This document shows positions 43,397 through 52,647 of a stretch of DNA of 64,000 nucleotides, piece by piece (positions within the stretch are counted from its first letter, which is position 1; every line of letters begins with the position of its first letter). Under the pieces are notes generated by a model that made no database searches, was not told where the DNA came from, and saw nothing but the letters and a program-made list of their open reading frames with translations. Both the position numbers and the translations under genes were made by a program. The stretch lies in assembly GCF_900880625.1 (NCBI RefSeq), contig NZ_CAAHFB010000001.1, positions 124,001 to 188,000 on the forward strand, given 5' to 3'. This DNA comes from Halorhabdus rudnickae. Lineage in GTDB: Archaea; Halobacteriota; Halobacteria; Halobacteriales; Haloarculaceae.

Positions 43397-43876
43397 ATGG
43401 CTACCTACGAGCGGTCGGTCGTCGTTCGCGCACCCTTCGAAGACGTCTGGGAGTTTCACGCGACGATCGACGGACTGGAAGCGCTAACACCGGGATGGAC
43501 GAACCTCCGCGTCGAAGCAGTGCGTGGCCCCGACGGCGAGACTGACCTCGAGGAGATGGTTGCAGGCACGAAAGCGACGGTGTCATTGCGTCCCTTCGGG
43601 ATCGGGCCGCGCCAACGAGCGACGACCCGTATTGTCGAACGCGAGCGATCAGCCGACGACGGGTACTTTGTCGACGAGATGACCGGCGGTCCCTTCGCCC
43701 GCTGGCGACATACCCACCGCTTCGAGGCCGTTCCGGGTGGCACACGAGTGATAGACCACGTCGAGTACGCTCTCGCCGGTGGCACCGTCGGTCGACTCGC
43801 GAGTCCGCTCGCAATCGTCGGGTTCGAGCCGATGTTCCGGTATCGCCACCGACAGACGAAAGCGCTACTGGAGTAG
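43397..43876 (+). CDS. SRPBCC (START/Bet v1-like) family protein
   Basis: 159 residues starting MATYERSVVVRAPFEDVWEFHATIDGLEALTPGW, the usual opening of polyketide-cyclase/START-like lipid-binding folds. FVDEMTGGPFARWRHTHRFEAVPGGTRVIDHVEYAL follows in the standard order. The family binds hydrophobic ligands in a helix-grip cavity; many haloarchaeal copies are uncharacterised. It precedes the EamA transporter by about 90 bases on the same strand. Ligand unknown. Confidence 0.88.
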   Translation: MATYERSVVVRAPFEDVWEFHATIDGLEALTPGWTNLRVEAVRGPDGETDLEEMVAGTKATVSLRPFGIGPRQRATTRIVERERSADDGYFVDEMTGGPFARWRHTHRFEAVPGGTRVIDHVEYALAGGTVGRLASPLAIVGFEPMFRYRHRQTKALLE

Positions 43877-43968
43877 GCGGGCCGGACCACACGGGCGATC
43901 GAAGCCGTTGGTGGTACTGATCCGACGCAAGTCCCAACAGCTAAACGAACGCGTGCCGATCCACCGCC

Positions 43969-44877
43969 GTGTCGCGTTCGCTCGATCGCCTCGCCGGGTC
44001 TGTCCCGCCGACGACGGGACTGGTGATCGCCGTCCTCGCTGTCTCGACCAGTGCAATCTTGGTTCGCTGGAGTGGGGCCCCCTCGATCGTCGCTGCGTTC
44101 TATCGCGTGTTGTTCACGACGTTGCTTCTCGCGCCGGTGGCAGTCTGGCGAGGGCGCGACGCGTTCGGACGCCTTTCGTGGCGCGATCTCGGCGGCGGTG
44201 CGCTGGCCGGAATCGCCCTGGCGGTTCACTTCGCTGCCTGGTTCGAGAGCCTTGCCTGGACGAGCGTGGCCGCCTCCGTGACGCTCGTTCAGGCCCAGCC
44301 CCTGTTCGTGGCCGCTCTCGCACCGTTCGTCCTCGACGAGCGAGTCGCCCCTCGGACGCTCGCCGGGATCGGCGTTACCGTGACCGGCATGGTTCTCATG
44401 TCGGCGGCGGATCTGCTCGGTGCGGCCGTTCTCGGGCCGAACCCGACCTACGGGAACGCGCTGGCGCTCCTCGGAGCACTTGCGATGGCGGGATACGTCC
44501 TCGCTGGACGATCGATCCGCCAGCGACTGGCCCTGCTTCCGTACGTGATGGTCGTCTACGCGGCCGCCTCGATGACCCTGCTCGCGTTCGTCGCGCTCGA
44601 GGGCGCGCCACTGGCAGGGTATCCGCCTCAGGAGTGGCTGCTCTTCCTCGGGATGGCAGTTGGTCCGGGCGTCTTCGGGCACACGGTCCTCAACTGGGCG
44701 CTGGCTCATCTCGAATCCAGCGTCGTCAGCGCGTCGCTGCTCGGCGAACCGGTCGGATCGACGCTGCTGGCGCTCGGTCTGCTCGGTGAGGTTCCTGGGT
44801 CGACGACGGTCCTCGGTGGTATCGTCGTGCTCACGGGGATCGTACTGACTACGCGGGCGCGAGGACACGGGGGGTAG
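43969..44877 (+). CDS. EamA/DMT-family transporter
   Basis: 302 residues from GTG 43969. About ten transmembrane helices in two EamA repeats: GLVIAVLAVSTSAILVRWSGAP begins the first and NALALLGALAMAGYVLAGRSI the second. EPVGSTLLALGLLGEVPG near the end is typical of drug/metabolite exporters and permeases. Polar residues in the membrane are few. Substrate cannot be inferred from context. Confidence 0.9.
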   Translation: MSRSLDRLAGSVPPTTGLVIAVLAVSTSAILVRWSGAPSIVAAFYRVLFTTLLLAPVAVWRGRDAFGRLSWRDLGGGALAGIALAVHFAAWFESLAWTSVAASVTLVQAQPLFVAALAPFVLDERVAPRTLAGIGVTVTGMVLMSAADLLGAAVLGPNPTYGNALALLGALAMAGYVLAGRSIRQRLALLPYVMVVYAAASMTLLAFVALEGAPLAGYPPQEWLLFLGMAVGPGVFGHTVLNWALAHLESSVVSASLLGEPVGSTLLALGLLGEVPGSTTVLGGIVVLTGIVLTTRARGHGG

Positions 44878-44903
44878 GGGGTGTCGAGGAAAGAACGGCC
44901 GAC

Positions 44904-45701
44904 TCAATCGGCGGCGTGCTTCTCGATCTCGCCTTTGACCGCCGCGGCGTCGAAGTCGTGATCCGGGCGGATCGTGACGAAGTCGAGGAACTCCCGGGCT
45001 TCGAGTAGGGCGTCGACACCGAGACGCTCCGTGGCGAGAGAGACTGTCTCGCGGGGGCCAAGCAGTGGCGTGAGCACGCCCAGGGCGCAGGCGACGTCGT
45101 AGGCCCGCGCCTCGGTGATTCCGTCGCGGATGCTCGTCGCGTCGATGAAGTAGAGGTCGCCGTTCGAGACGAGTACGTTCTCGCTTCTGAGGTCGCCGTG
45201 GGCGAGTTCGGCTGCATGCATCCGATCGAGCGCGTCGAAGAGATCGGGCGCGAGGCCCCGAACCTCTCGGGCGTCGAGTTCTTCGAACGACCGGAAGGCG
45301 GGAACGTACTCGAGGACGAGCACGCCCAGTCCGTCGACCTCGAAGGCCTCTCTGGGTTCGGGAACGTTCAAGCCGACCTCGGCCATCCGGCGAGTGGCCT
45401 CGAGTTCGTGCTCGGCCATCTCCAGGGGCGTCCCGAAGTGCTCGAAGAAGCCTTCGGTCCCGCTGGTGAACGCGCCGACGTTGCGACCGGTCGTCAAGAT
45501 GGCGTGCAGCAGCGAGTGCTGTTCGGAGATGGCCTTTACGAAATACCGATCGTTGACCACCATCGGCGTCGACAGCCAGTTGTCAGCGTCGAGGAACTCC
45601 ACGCGGCCCGCCGGCTCGTCGTACCGCTCGAGGACCTCGCGGACGACGGCTTCTAGGCGCGGCCAGGCGATCTGCCCGCGCAAGAGCCGGCGAAGTGCCA
45701 T
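44904..45701 (-). CDS. RIO-type serine/threonine kinase-like protein
   Basis: 265 residues. A small helical N-terminus is followed by a RIO-like kinase core: DRYFVKAIS with the ATP-binding lysine, VLVLEYVPAFRSFEEL as the hinge, catalytic loop MHAAELAHGDLRSENVLV (HGD) and metal-binding YFIDATSI replacing DFG. The glycine-rich loop is not obvious, as usual in RIO proteins. Related archaeal proteins act in ribosome maturation or as divergent kinases. ATG 45701 chosen because the upstream open frame is serine-rich shadow. Target unknown. Confidence 0.85.
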   Translation of the reverse strand: MALRRLLRGQIAWPRLEAVVREVLERYDEPAGRVEFLDADNWLSTPMVVNDRYFVKAISEQHSLLHAILTTGRNVGAFTSGTEGFFEHFGTPLEMAEHELEATRRMAEVGLNVPEPREAFEVDGLGVLVLEYVPAFRSFEELDAREVRGLAPDLFDALDRMHAAELAHGDLRSENVLVSNGDLYFIDATSIRDGITEARAYDVACALGVLTPLLGPRETVSLATERLGVDALLEAREFLDFVTIRPDHDFDAAAVKGEIEKHAAD

Positions 45702-45774
45702 GGATAGAGAGGGGGCCGGTCGACGCTTGAGGCTTTCTGTCGAGTCCGCCCGCCGTTCGAGACGCCCGCTTGCC

Positions 45775-46302
45775 TCACTCGTCGAATTCGCTTGCGAGCA
45801 GGCCGTAGCGATGGACGTCGATGCGCTCGCCGCGGACGAACGCGTGCTCGCGGAAGACTCCTTCGCGTTCGAACCCGACGGATTCGAGGACGCTCTCCGA
45901 GGCCTGGTTGTCCGGATAGACGTTCGCATAGACTTTCTCCAGGCGGCGATCTTCGAACCCGTAGCGAACGATCCGGCGGGTGGCGTCGGTCGCGTAGCCG
46001 TTGCGTTGGGCGTCCGGGTGGACGTAGTACCCCAGCTCGGCGATCCCCCAGACGTCGTTGACCTGGTTGAGGCCGATCGTGCCGACGGGATCGCCGTCAG
46101 CGCAGATCAGTAGATGGATGTCGTCGTCCTCGGTGAGGCTCCCGATCCACTCGCGTTCGTCCTCGACGGAGAGCGGGTCGACAGCCGCGAGCGTCGGCCA
46201 GACCTCCGGATGGTTGATCGCCTCGGCGAGGAACCCCGCATCTTCCTCTTCGATCGGTCGCAACGTGACGTTCTCGCCCCGCAGGAACGTCGGTCCAGGC
46301 AT
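45775..46302 (-). CDS. GNAT-family N-acetyltransferase (RimJ-like)
   Basis: 175 residues. GNAT fold with the typical RimJ/RimL order: LRGENVTLRPIEEEDAGFLA, WIGSLTEDDDIHLLI, GTIGLNQVN, then the acetyl-CoA loop HPDAQRNGYATDATRRIVRYGF (Q/R-x-x-G-x-A) and NQASESVLESVGFEREGVFREH. Likely acetylates a protein N-terminus, amine or small molecule. ATG 46302 chosen over 46332. It shares the minus strand with the RIO-like gene, 73 bases upstream. Confidence 0.92.
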   Translation of the reverse strand: MPGPTFLRGENVTLRPIEEEDAGFLAEAINHPEVWPTLAAVDPLSVEDEREWIGSLTEDDDIHLLICADGDPVGTIGLNQVNDVWGIAELGYYVHPDAQRNGYATDATRRIVRYGFEDRRLEKVYANVYPDNQASESVLESVGFEREGVFREHAFVRGERIDVHRYGLLASEFDE

Positions 46303-46407
46303 AGCTAGCGCTCCCGACCCCGTATCATACATATCTTTCGGGCCGACCTGCTGACAGGGCGAATCGGACCCGACACGTCAAAATGTTCGGGAGCCCCGAA
46401 TCAACGT

Positions 46408-47094
46408 ATGGGCACGCCACAGGACTCCCGCGAGAATCAGGCCGAGACTGTCATCGATCGACTGCACGACGAATATCCCGACACGACCATTTCATTGAAC
46501 TACTCGAACCGGCTGGAACTTTTGGTGGCAGTTGTCCTCTCGGCACAGTGTACCGACGAGCGGGTCAACGAGACCACGCCCGACCTCTTTGAGACGTACG
46601 AATCAGTCGCGGACTATGCGGACGCCGACGAGGAGCAACTCGCCGAGGACATCTACGGCATTACGTTCCACAACAACAAAGCCGGATATCTGAAGGGGAT
46701 CGGCGAGCAGCTTCGTGAGGAACACGACGGCGAAGTCCCGGATACGATGGACGCCCTGACCGATCTCCCGGGTGTCGGACGGAAGACGGCGAACGTCGTC
46801 CTCCAGCACGGCCACGACGTCGTCGAGGGAATCGTCGTCGATACGCACGTACAGCGACTCACTCGTCGCTTGGGACTCACCGAGGAAGAACGGCCCGAAG
46901 CCATCGAAACGGATCTGACGGGCATCATCCCCGAGACAGAGTGGCAAGAGTTCACACACCTCATGATAAGCCACGGCCGGGCGGTCTGTACGGCTCGCAA
47001 TCCCGACTGTGGGGAGTGCGTGCTGGCGGACGTCTGCCCATCCGAGCGCGGCGATAGCGACGTCGATCTGGCGAGCGGCGAGCCCTGGACGTGA
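46408..47094 (+). CDS. nth: endonuclease III (DNA glycosylase/AP lyase)
   Basis: 228 residues. Removes oxidised pyrimidines in base-excision repair. The helix-hairpin-helix is LPGVGRKTANVV, followed by the catalytic Asp in VVDTHVQRLTRRLG. The catalytic lysine region is LSAQCTDERVN. The 4Fe-4S loop CTARNPDCGECVLADVC has the C-x6-C-x2-C-x5-C spacing. Length and start are normal for the family. Confidence 0.96.
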   Translation: MGTPQDSRENQAETVIDRLHDEYPDTTISLNYSNRLELLVAVVLSAQCTDERVNETTPDLFETYESVADYADADEEQLAEDIYGITFHNNKAGYLKGIGEQLREEHDGEVPDTMDALTDLPGVGRKTANVVLQHGHDVVEGIVVDTHVQRLTRRLGLTEEERPEAIETDLTGIIPETEWQEFTHLMISHGRAVCTARNPDCGECVLADVCPSERGDSDVDLASGEPWT

Positions 47095-47100
47095 CGGGCG

Positions 47101-47658
47101 TCACCCGAACGGATTGTACTTGAGGGCGTACCTGAGCAGGCCAGTCAGATAGGCGAGCAGCCACAACGCGGTGTAGCCCACCACGCCGATCCGCAGGCGT
47201 CCACGCCAGTGACCGAGGTCGTGCTCCTCGTCGTCCAGCGCGTCGAGTTCGAAGTCGGTGGCGCCCCGGAACTCCGCCGAGGCCCACTTCGCGCGGAGGA
47301 TCCGGACGATCCCGGTCGCCGCAAGGACGAAGAACGCGTAGGCCTGGACACCGAGGAACGCGTGGACGACCGCGACGCCGCTGGTCTGGCCCCAGAACTT
47401 CGGGATCATCCAGGCGACCAGCGGGACCGTCGTCAGCGCTAGCCCGAGGGTCACGACGACGAGGTGGCGTTTGAGCACGCCCCACGTGATGGGATCGCTG
47501 ACGATCATGAGCCAGGCGCCGTAGAGGAAACAGGGCAAACTGAGCGTGACGGCTACGAGGACGACGAGTGCGATCGTGCTGTCGGGGATCCCAGCCAACA
47601 CATCGACGAGTGTGCCGACACCCGGGATCGAAACGCCGACGACCGCGAGTTGCTCCAT
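47101..47658 (-). CDS. membrane protein of the cytochrome bc neighbourhood (DUF7321-like)
   Basis: 185 residues with about five transmembrane helices: 23-45 (PDSTIALVVLVAVTLSLPCFLYGAW begins the first), 64-85, 95-118 and 150-172. An acidic loop LDALDDEEHDLGHW precedes the last helix. I recall this family (DUF7321-like) next to haloarchaeal petABC-type clusters, as here, where it is divergent from the operon. Conserved histidines (KRHLVVV, VVHAFLG) might suggest haem contact but are not proof. Function unknown. Confidence 0.75.
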   Translation of the reverse strand: MEQLAVVGVSIPGVGTLVDVLAGIPDSTIALVVLVAVTLSLPCFLYGAWLMIVSDPITWGVLKRHLVVVTLGLALTTVPLVAWMIPKFWGQTSGVAVVHAFLGVQAYAFFVLAATGIVRILRAKWASAEFRGATDFELDALDDEEHDLGHWRGRLRIGVVGYTALWLLAYLTGLLRYALKYNPFG

Positions 47659-47808
47659 CGAGGCGGGATTCGGGCGGGACTCGCTAAAACATGGCGAAGG
47701 TAGCCCACATCCTCATTCAAACGACGCGGCGCGCTTCCGCAATCATACGAAGGGAAGCCCGCACCCTCGACCAGAACCGGTAAGCCGTCGTGGCCCCAAC
47801 GTCCGCCG

Positions 47809-48678
47809 ATGACACCCGCCCGGTCCGCCGACGGGGATCCGGAGCAGGAGACCGACGCAGCGTCGAGTGCTGAGGAAGAACCCTCACTCGCGGAACTCCG
47901 CGAACAGGTCGAGGCCGAGTACGACTTCGAGAACTTCGGCCCGGGGGACATGGCGGAGATGGAACCACGGGAGTGGGAGGCGGCGTTCGATCCCGGGACC
48001 TGGATCACGGGGGATCGGCTGCTGGATCGCCTCGAGGCTGACCTCCGTCAGCGGGTCGCAGACCGGGACGTCTTTGCGCGGGTCGAACGAGAACCCGACC
48101 GGCTGGTTGCCTACTCCGATTCGAGTTACGCCGTCGTCCACTCGGACGGCACGATCGAGGGCGACGGGACCGTCTTGCGGGACGTCAAACCTTCCCTGGC
48201 GTTGTGTTCGATGGAGTCTTACGAGGTGCCCGATCCACCGGAGGGTGATCTCTTGCCAGATCCCGAGAATGTCAGCGAGGGTGACGGTGAACTGGGGAAC
48301 GTTGTCGTTCAGATCCTCTCGCTCGCCCAGTTGCTCGCCGGTCTCGCGCTGGTCGGGTACGCGATCGTGGGCGGGGGCGCGATCGCGTTGGTCACCGGGC
48401 TGGCACTGCTCGGGATCGGACTGTTTCTGCTCGTCCTGGTTGCCAACGCCCGCCTCTCGGACGCCTACCGGGCTGAGGAGTATCGTCGGCGACTGCGGGA
48501 GATCGGCGTCGGCGACGCCGATCGGCCGGCGTTCGTTCCTGATCCGGGGGAGCCACTCCCCGTCGATGCGGCCGTCGACGAGGAGGCCGATCCGGGAGAC
48601 CAAACCGACGCCGACGAGACAATCGATCCGGGAGACCGGGCCGACACCGTCGGGGACCCCGTCTCTGAAGCCGAATGA
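47809..48678 (+). CDS. DUF7319-like protein at the head of the cytochrome bc operon
   Basis: 289 residues. A soluble acidic N-terminal domain (LAELREQVEAEYDFENFGPGDMAEM, RVLAYSDSSYAVVHSDG-like stretch, DVKPSLALCSM) is followed by two transmembrane helices at about 165-215 and an acidic disordered tail. It is co-directional with and about 110 bases upstream of the halocyanin. I recall it as DUF7319, found with this operon in other haloarchaea. Possible assembly or accessory subunit; no direct evidence. Confidence 0.75.
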   Translation: MTPARSADGDPEQETDAASSAEEEPSLAELREQVEAEYDFENFGPGDMAEMEPREWEAAFDPGTWITGDRLLDRLEADLRQRVADRDVFARVEREPDRLVAYSDSSYAVVHSDGTIEGDGTVLRDVKPSLALCSMESYEVPDPPEGDLLPDPENVSEGDGELGNVVVQILSLAQLLAGLALVGYAIVGGGAIALVTGLALLGIGLFLLVLVANARLSDAYRAEEYRRRLREIGVGDADRPAFVPDPGEPLPVDAAVDEEADPGDQTDADETIDPGDRADTVGDPVSEAE

Positions 48679-48787
48679 GGGGAGTTCACACGACCACGGT
48701 TCGAGCGGCGACCAAATCGGCCGTATAACCGGCAAAAGGCGCCGAGGTTGGCGCTTCCGGTGGGTTTATACAAATTCGCCCCTCAGA

Positions 48788-49432
48788 ATGGCTCACATGC
48801 ACAGGCGGGACTTTCTCCGTTCGGCGGGTGCTGTCACCGGCGGGGCGGCGGCCGCTGGCGCGACAGCGTCGGCCGCTGCTCAGGAGGGCGGAGGCGGCGG
48901 GAAGCCCGATTATGGCGGGTGGTTCTCGGACGTGAGCAACTTCTCGAGCACGGAGGATCACCGGGGCCAGGATGAAGTGACGGTCGAAGTGGGCGTCGAG
49001 GGCAACGGCAACTTTTGGGCGTTCGGGCCGCCGGCGATCCACGTCGACGCCGGGACGACCGTCGTCTTCGAGTGGACCGGCGAGGGCAACGCCCACAACG
49101 TAGTGGCCGAAGACGAGTCGTACTCCTCGGGTTCGGCCGTCGCCGAGGCCGGCACCACGTTCGAGCACACCTTCGAGGAAGCCGGCATTTCGAAGTACTA
49201 CTGTAATCCCCATCGCTCGGTCGGCATGAAAGGCGCCGTCGTCGTCGGTGACGACTATGCGTCCATTGAGGCAGGTGCATCAACGCCGGTCAATCCCGAA
49301 CATATGGGGGTGCCTTTCCAGCCCCATTACGTCGGGATCGCGACGTTCCTGGCGTTTTCCTCGACGCTCGCCTTCACGTTCTATCTGCTGAAGTACGGCG
49401 AATCGTCCCACACCAAGGGAGGGAACAACTGA
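48788..49432 (+). CDS. hcy: halocyanin (blue copper protein), membrane-anchored, bc-operon copy
   Basis: 214 residues. Tat signal MHRRDFLRSAG then an alanine-rich stretch. The cupredoxin domain (about 40-160) has copper ligands His in NAHNVVAED and Cys-His-Met in YYCNPHRSVGMKG. A C-terminal helix (YVGIATFLAFSSTLAFTFYLL) anchors it. It carries electrons to or from the bc complex. Its stop overlaps the next gene's ATG by one base (TGATG). From 48901 to 49258 the DNA is about 96% identical to the second halocyanin at 56 kb, but the flanks are unrelated. Confidence 0.94.
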   Translation: MAHMHRRDFLRSAGAVTGGAAAAGATASAAAQEGGGGGKPDYGGWFSDVSNFSSTEDHRGQDEVTVEVGVEGNGNFWAFGPPAIHVDAGTTVVFEWTGEGNAHNVVAEDESYSSGSAVAEAGTTFEHTFEEAGISKYYCNPHRSVGMKGAVVVGDDYASIEAGASTPVNPEHMGVPFQPHYVGIATFLAFSSTLAFTFYLLKYGESSHTKGGNN

Positions 49433-49830
49433 TGTCGTCCTCGGATAGCGCCTACGGAGACATCCACCGCTATGAACCGCCCCGCGAAAGTATGACAGCC
49501 GCCGTGGCGATCGTCTTGTTGACGGTCGTCGAGATCGCGCTGGTCGGCGTGTTCACCTACGGCCTGATCAGCGGGTGGGGTGTCGCGAGCAACGACGGCG
49601 GCTTCGGAAACATGTTCCTCGGAACCGCGATGGCGGCCATGTTCGTCAACCTCGCGTTCATCCTTCTGCTGTATCGCAAGGAGTTCCTCCCGGACGTGAT
49701 GATCGTCAAGAAACGCCGCCGGAAGTGGGAGGATCTGTACATCCGTGAGGACGATGTCGACGGCGAGTCGCTGACCGACGGCGCCGGTGAGACGTTCAAA
49801 CGCGCGATCTACCCCTACATGAAGCGATAA
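49432..49830 (+). CDS. small membrane subunit of the cytochrome bc operon (DUF7318-like)
   Basis: 132 residues starting MSSSDSAYGDIHRYEPPRES, which I recall as the DUF7318 signature. Two transmembrane helices (about 22-46 and 62-82) and a basic-then-acidic C-terminus KKRRRKWEDLYIREDDVDGE. Between halocyanin and Rieske with one-base and two-base junctions, so an integral part of the operon. Role probably structural. Confidence 0.82.
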   Translation: MSSSDSAYGDIHRYEPPRESMTAAVAIVLLTVVEIALVGVFTYGLISGWGVASNDGGFGNMFLGTAMAAMFVNLAFILLLYRKEFLPDVMIVKKRRRKWEDLYIREDDVDGESLTDGAGETFKRAIYPYMKR

Positions 49831-49832
49831 CT

Positions 49833-50705
49833 ATGACAGGAGATCCAGACAAGTATCCGACCGAATCGGGTCGACGACGGTTCGTGAAGGGGGTCGTGGG
49901 GTCGGCCGCCCTCGGGAGCGTCGCAACCGGCGGCGCGACCGCGATCGGACTGACCACCTCTTCGAGCGGCGTCGGCGGCGGAATTACCCAGTACGTCGGG
50001 ATCGCCAACATCGACGGCCCAGCACCGCGAGGGATGCCGATCATTCCGATCGAGATCGGCGACGACGGCACGATCTCGGGACGGTGGCCGGACACCAGCA
50101 CGGAGACGGTCCAGGGTCAGCAGGTAACGATCGCCGAAATGGATCTCGGTGGGAAGACCTACAGCGCGTCGTGGTTCCAGTACTGTGGCGTTCAGACGTA
50201 CGCCGGGATCGCTCCCGGGGCCGACCAAGACAACGCGTTCCGTGCCGTGACGGGAACCTACGACTGGCAGAGTGACATGGAAGACGGACAAGCCCTCACG
50301 ATCGATGACTTCGACGATTACGAGACGTGGAGCAACGACATCGGACGGGGAGGGCTCGGCAAACCGGCCAAGGCCAGCTGGCGCTCACAGGGCGATGAGA
50401 TCCAAACGATCCCGGTCCAGGTGCTCCGTAGCCCCGAGATCACGAAAATGGTCAACGGGGAAGGCGAGTACGCCGATCTTTCTGACTCGATTCGGACGTT
50501 CTTAGAGGCGGCGACGGAAAACGACGTGATGGCCTGGCTCAACAAGTGTACGCACTTCTGCTGTGTGCCCGGGTTCAAAGCCTATTCCGGCAGCGAACGC
50601 TTTGGCGCCGAAAACGATGTCTACTGTCAGTGTCATCAGTCGGTGTACGATCCGTTCCAGCCCGTCGAGCGACAGTTCACGGCGCTCCCGCGCCCAGGTG
50701 ACTGA
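49833..50705 (+). CDS. petA: Rieske iron-sulfur protein
   Basis: 290 residues. Twin-arginine-like signal (GRRRFVKGVVGSAALGSV). Cluster ligands are in CTHFCCVPG and CQCHQSVYDP near residues 234-272; the CTH/CxCH boxes define a [2Fe-2S] Rieske centre. Between signal and cluster lies an insertion of about 150 residues, longer than in typical Rieske proteins but usual in haloarchaeal homologues. Starts 3 bases after the preceding stop. Transfers electrons from quinol to halocyanin in the bc complex. Confidence 0.95.
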   Translation: MTGDPDKYPTESGRRRFVKGVVGSAALGSVATGGATAIGLTTSSSGVGGGITQYVGIANIDGPAPRGMPIIPIEIGDDGTISGRWPDTSTETVQGQQVTIAEMDLGGKTYSASWFQYCGVQTYAGIAPGADQDNAFRAVTGTYDWQSDMEDGQALTIDDFDDYETWSNDIGRGGLGKPAKASWRSQGDEIQTIPVQVLRSPEITKMVNGEGEYADLSDSIRTFLEAATENDVMAWLNKCTHFCCVPGFKAYSGSERFGAENDVYCQCHQSVYDPFQPVERQFTALPRPGD

Positions 50706-50707
50706 CA

Positions 50708-51511
50708 ATGAGTCTCGAACGCAAAGACGACCACGACCACGAAGCCTGGATGGAAGAGCGCGAGTTCACGCGCCTGGAGACGGTGTACCTGACCGTTCTG
50801 ATGTGGCTCGATAAGCGTCTCCGGATCGTCGACTATCTCGAGATTCTGGAGAACCTTTACTACAAGGTCAACATGCAGATGCCAAAGAGCCACACCGAGC
50901 AATACGGCCTGGACAACAAGTTCTGGTACTGGTACCCGCTGTACGCACTGGGATCGTTCTCGACGCTCGCCTACATCGTCGCGGCGATCTCGGGTGCGCT
51001 GCTTGGCTTCTATTATGCGCCGGCGGCTTCGGGTTCCGCAGGGAATCCGACGATGGCCTACGAGTCGATCACGATGATCATGACGGATATCAACTTCGGG
51101 TTCATGCTCCGGAGTATCCACCGCTGGTCGGCCCAGGTGATGGTCGCCGCGGTGTTCCTGCACATGCTACGGGTGTACTTCACTGGCGCGTACAAGGAGC
51201 CACGTGAACTCAACTGGCTCATCGGGATCGTCCTGATCAGCCTGACGCTGCTGTTCGGGTACACGGGTTACCTCCTGCCGTGGGATCAGCTGGCGTTCTG
51301 GGCCGGCCAGATCGGCGTCGAGATGGCGCTGTCGATTCCGCTGATAGGCGAGTGGGCTGCCCAGCTCATCTTCGGCGGGTTCACACCGAACCCGGCGACC
51401 CTCCAGCGGATGTACATCCTCCACGTGTTCTTCTTGCCCTTTATCGTGACGACACTGATCGCCGTCCATATCGCGATCGTCTGGATGCAAGGCATCGCCG
51501 AACCACACTAA
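50708..51511 (+). CDS. petB: cytochrome b, N-terminal half
   Basis: 267 residues with four main transmembrane helices. Haem histidines are in RSIHRWSAQVMVAAVFLHMLRVY and in the helix MYILHVFFLPFIVTTLIAVH. GYTGYLLPWDQLAFWAG is the conserved Q-site helix. The amphipathic N-terminal helix matches cytochrome b6-type split proteins. It starts 3 bases after the Rieske gene and is followed by subunit IV. Confidence 0.95.
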   Translation: MSLERKDDHDHEAWMEEREFTRLETVYLTVLMWLDKRLRIVDYLEILENLYYKVNMQMPKSHTEQYGLDNKFWYWYPLYALGSFSTLAYIVAAISGALLGFYYAPAASGSAGNPTMAYESITMIMTDINFGFMLRSIHRWSAQVMVAAVFLHMLRVYFTGAYKEPRELNWLIGIVLISLTLLFGYTGYLLPWDQLAFWAGQIGVEMALSIPLIGEWAAQLIFGGFTPNPATLQRMYILHVFFLPFIVTTLIAVHIAIVWMQGIAEPH

Positions 51512-51513
51512 CC

Positions 51514-52281
51514 ATGACAGAGGACACAGACACCACCGAGGCACGCGCCGATGGCGGCGGGACAGGGATCGTTCCACCCGACGACGAGACGCCGACCTGG
51601 AGCGAGCGCAAGGCACGCAAACAGGGGCTGGCACGGACGACCTACGAGTACTTCGAACGTGCACGCCGCGAAGATCAGGACCTCCGTCAGGAATCGGATT
51701 ACGTCGAGCGTGACGTGCTCGGCTTCCCGGCCTGGCCCCACGAGACGATCCGCAACCTCGCGCTGACGAGTTTCTTCGTCGGGGCGATCGTCTTCCTGGC
51801 ATCGACGTTGCCCCCACACATCGGCGCGCCCGCCAACTCCGGCGTGACTCCATCGACTATCTTGCCGGACTGGTACCTCTACTGGTCCTTTGGCCTGCTG
51901 AAACTTGGGCCGCTGAACCCCGATCTGGCACTTTTGGGCGGCCAGAAACTCATGGCCGATCGGACGTTCGGCGTCCTGGCGAATCTGGTCGTCGTCGGCG
52001 TGATCGCGATCGTCCCGTTCCTGAACAAGGGCAGCGCCCGCCGACCGGTCGAACAGCCCTTCTGGGCGTCGGTTGGCGTCTTCGGCGTGATCCTTTCGAT
52101 CACGCTCGCAGTGCTGTCGGTGAAGAATCTCTTCCCGATGGATGCCCACCTCACGTTCGATCTGACGTTCCTGGTGCCGTTCGTGGGAGCGTTCATCACG
52201 TACGCCGTGTTGAAGTCTATGCGCGAAGGGTACATGTTCGAACTCAACCGCCGGTACTACCGGCTCCGCCCACCGAAGTGA
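51514..52281 (+). CDS. petD: cytochrome b, C-terminal half (subunit IV-like)
   Basis: 255 residues. An acidic N-terminal extension of about 80 residues precedes three to four transmembrane helices with STILPDWYLYWSFGLLKLGP (the PEWY-like Q-site motif reads PDWY). ATG 51514 follows the cytochrome b stop by two bases; the longer in-frame extension into cytochrome b is not used. Together with the preceding gene it forms the quinol-oxidising membrane core. Confidence 0.93.
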   Translation: MTEDTDTTEARADGGGTGIVPPDDETPTWSERKARKQGLARTTYEYFERARREDQDLRQESDYVERDVLGFPAWPHETIRNLALTSFFVGAIVFLASTLPPHIGAPANSGVTPSTILPDWYLYWSFGLLKLGPLNPDLALLGGQKLMADRTFGVLANLVVVGVIAIVPFLNKGSARRPVEQPFWASVGVFGVILSITLAVLSVKNLFPMDAHLTFDLTFLVPFVGAFITYAVLKSMREGYMFELNRRYYRLRPPK

Positions 52282-52284
52282 TCC

Positions 52285-52647
52285 ATGAGCCACGCGACAC
52301 CCACACGACCGACCGAACCGACCGCGACCGAAGGGCGCGAAGAGACTGACGAGTCGACACCGACCGCTGATCCCGGCGGCGGCGATCGCCGAGACGTCGT
52401 CGTGCCCCTGCGAGTCTACAAGGCCATCTCGGTCTTCTCGACACTGTTGGCCGTCCTTGCGATCGTCGCCGGATTCATTGCGCTGGACATCGCGACCAAC
52501 CGGGCCACAGCGGAACTCTCGGCGGTCGATCCGCTGGTGGCAATCGCCGGCCTCGGGATGATTGTCCTCGGGGCAGTCGTCTACGCGTTCTCGACGCGAT
52601 TCCGTACCGAGGGCATGGGTCCCGATGGAGGTGAGACCGATGGCTGA
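52285..52647 (+). CDS. small bc-operon membrane protein (DUF7315-like)
   Basis: 120 residues. A Thr/Glu-rich disordered N-terminus (about 1-38) leads to RRDVVVPLRVYKAISVFSTLLAVLAIVAGF and a second helix (VAIAGLGMIVLGAVVYAFS). I recall VVVPLRVYK as the DUF7315 hallmark in this operon. Its 3' end overlaps the next gene by eight bases. Function presumably accessory to the complex. Confidence 0.8.
   Translation: MSHATPTRPTEPTATEGREETDESTPTADPGGGDRRDVVVPLRVYKAISVFSTLLAVLAIVAGFIALDIATNRATAELSAVDPLVAIAGLGMIVLGAVVYAFSTRFRTEGMGPDGGETDG

Noticed and set aside
43456-44907. 483-codon minus-strand open frame
   Set aside because: Lies opposite the SRPBCC and EamA genes; Arg/Glu-rich shadow.
47867-48787. 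Long N-terminal extension in frame with the first halocyanin
   Set aside because: It overlaps the DUF7319-like gene in another frame; the Tat signal at ATG 48788 sets the start.
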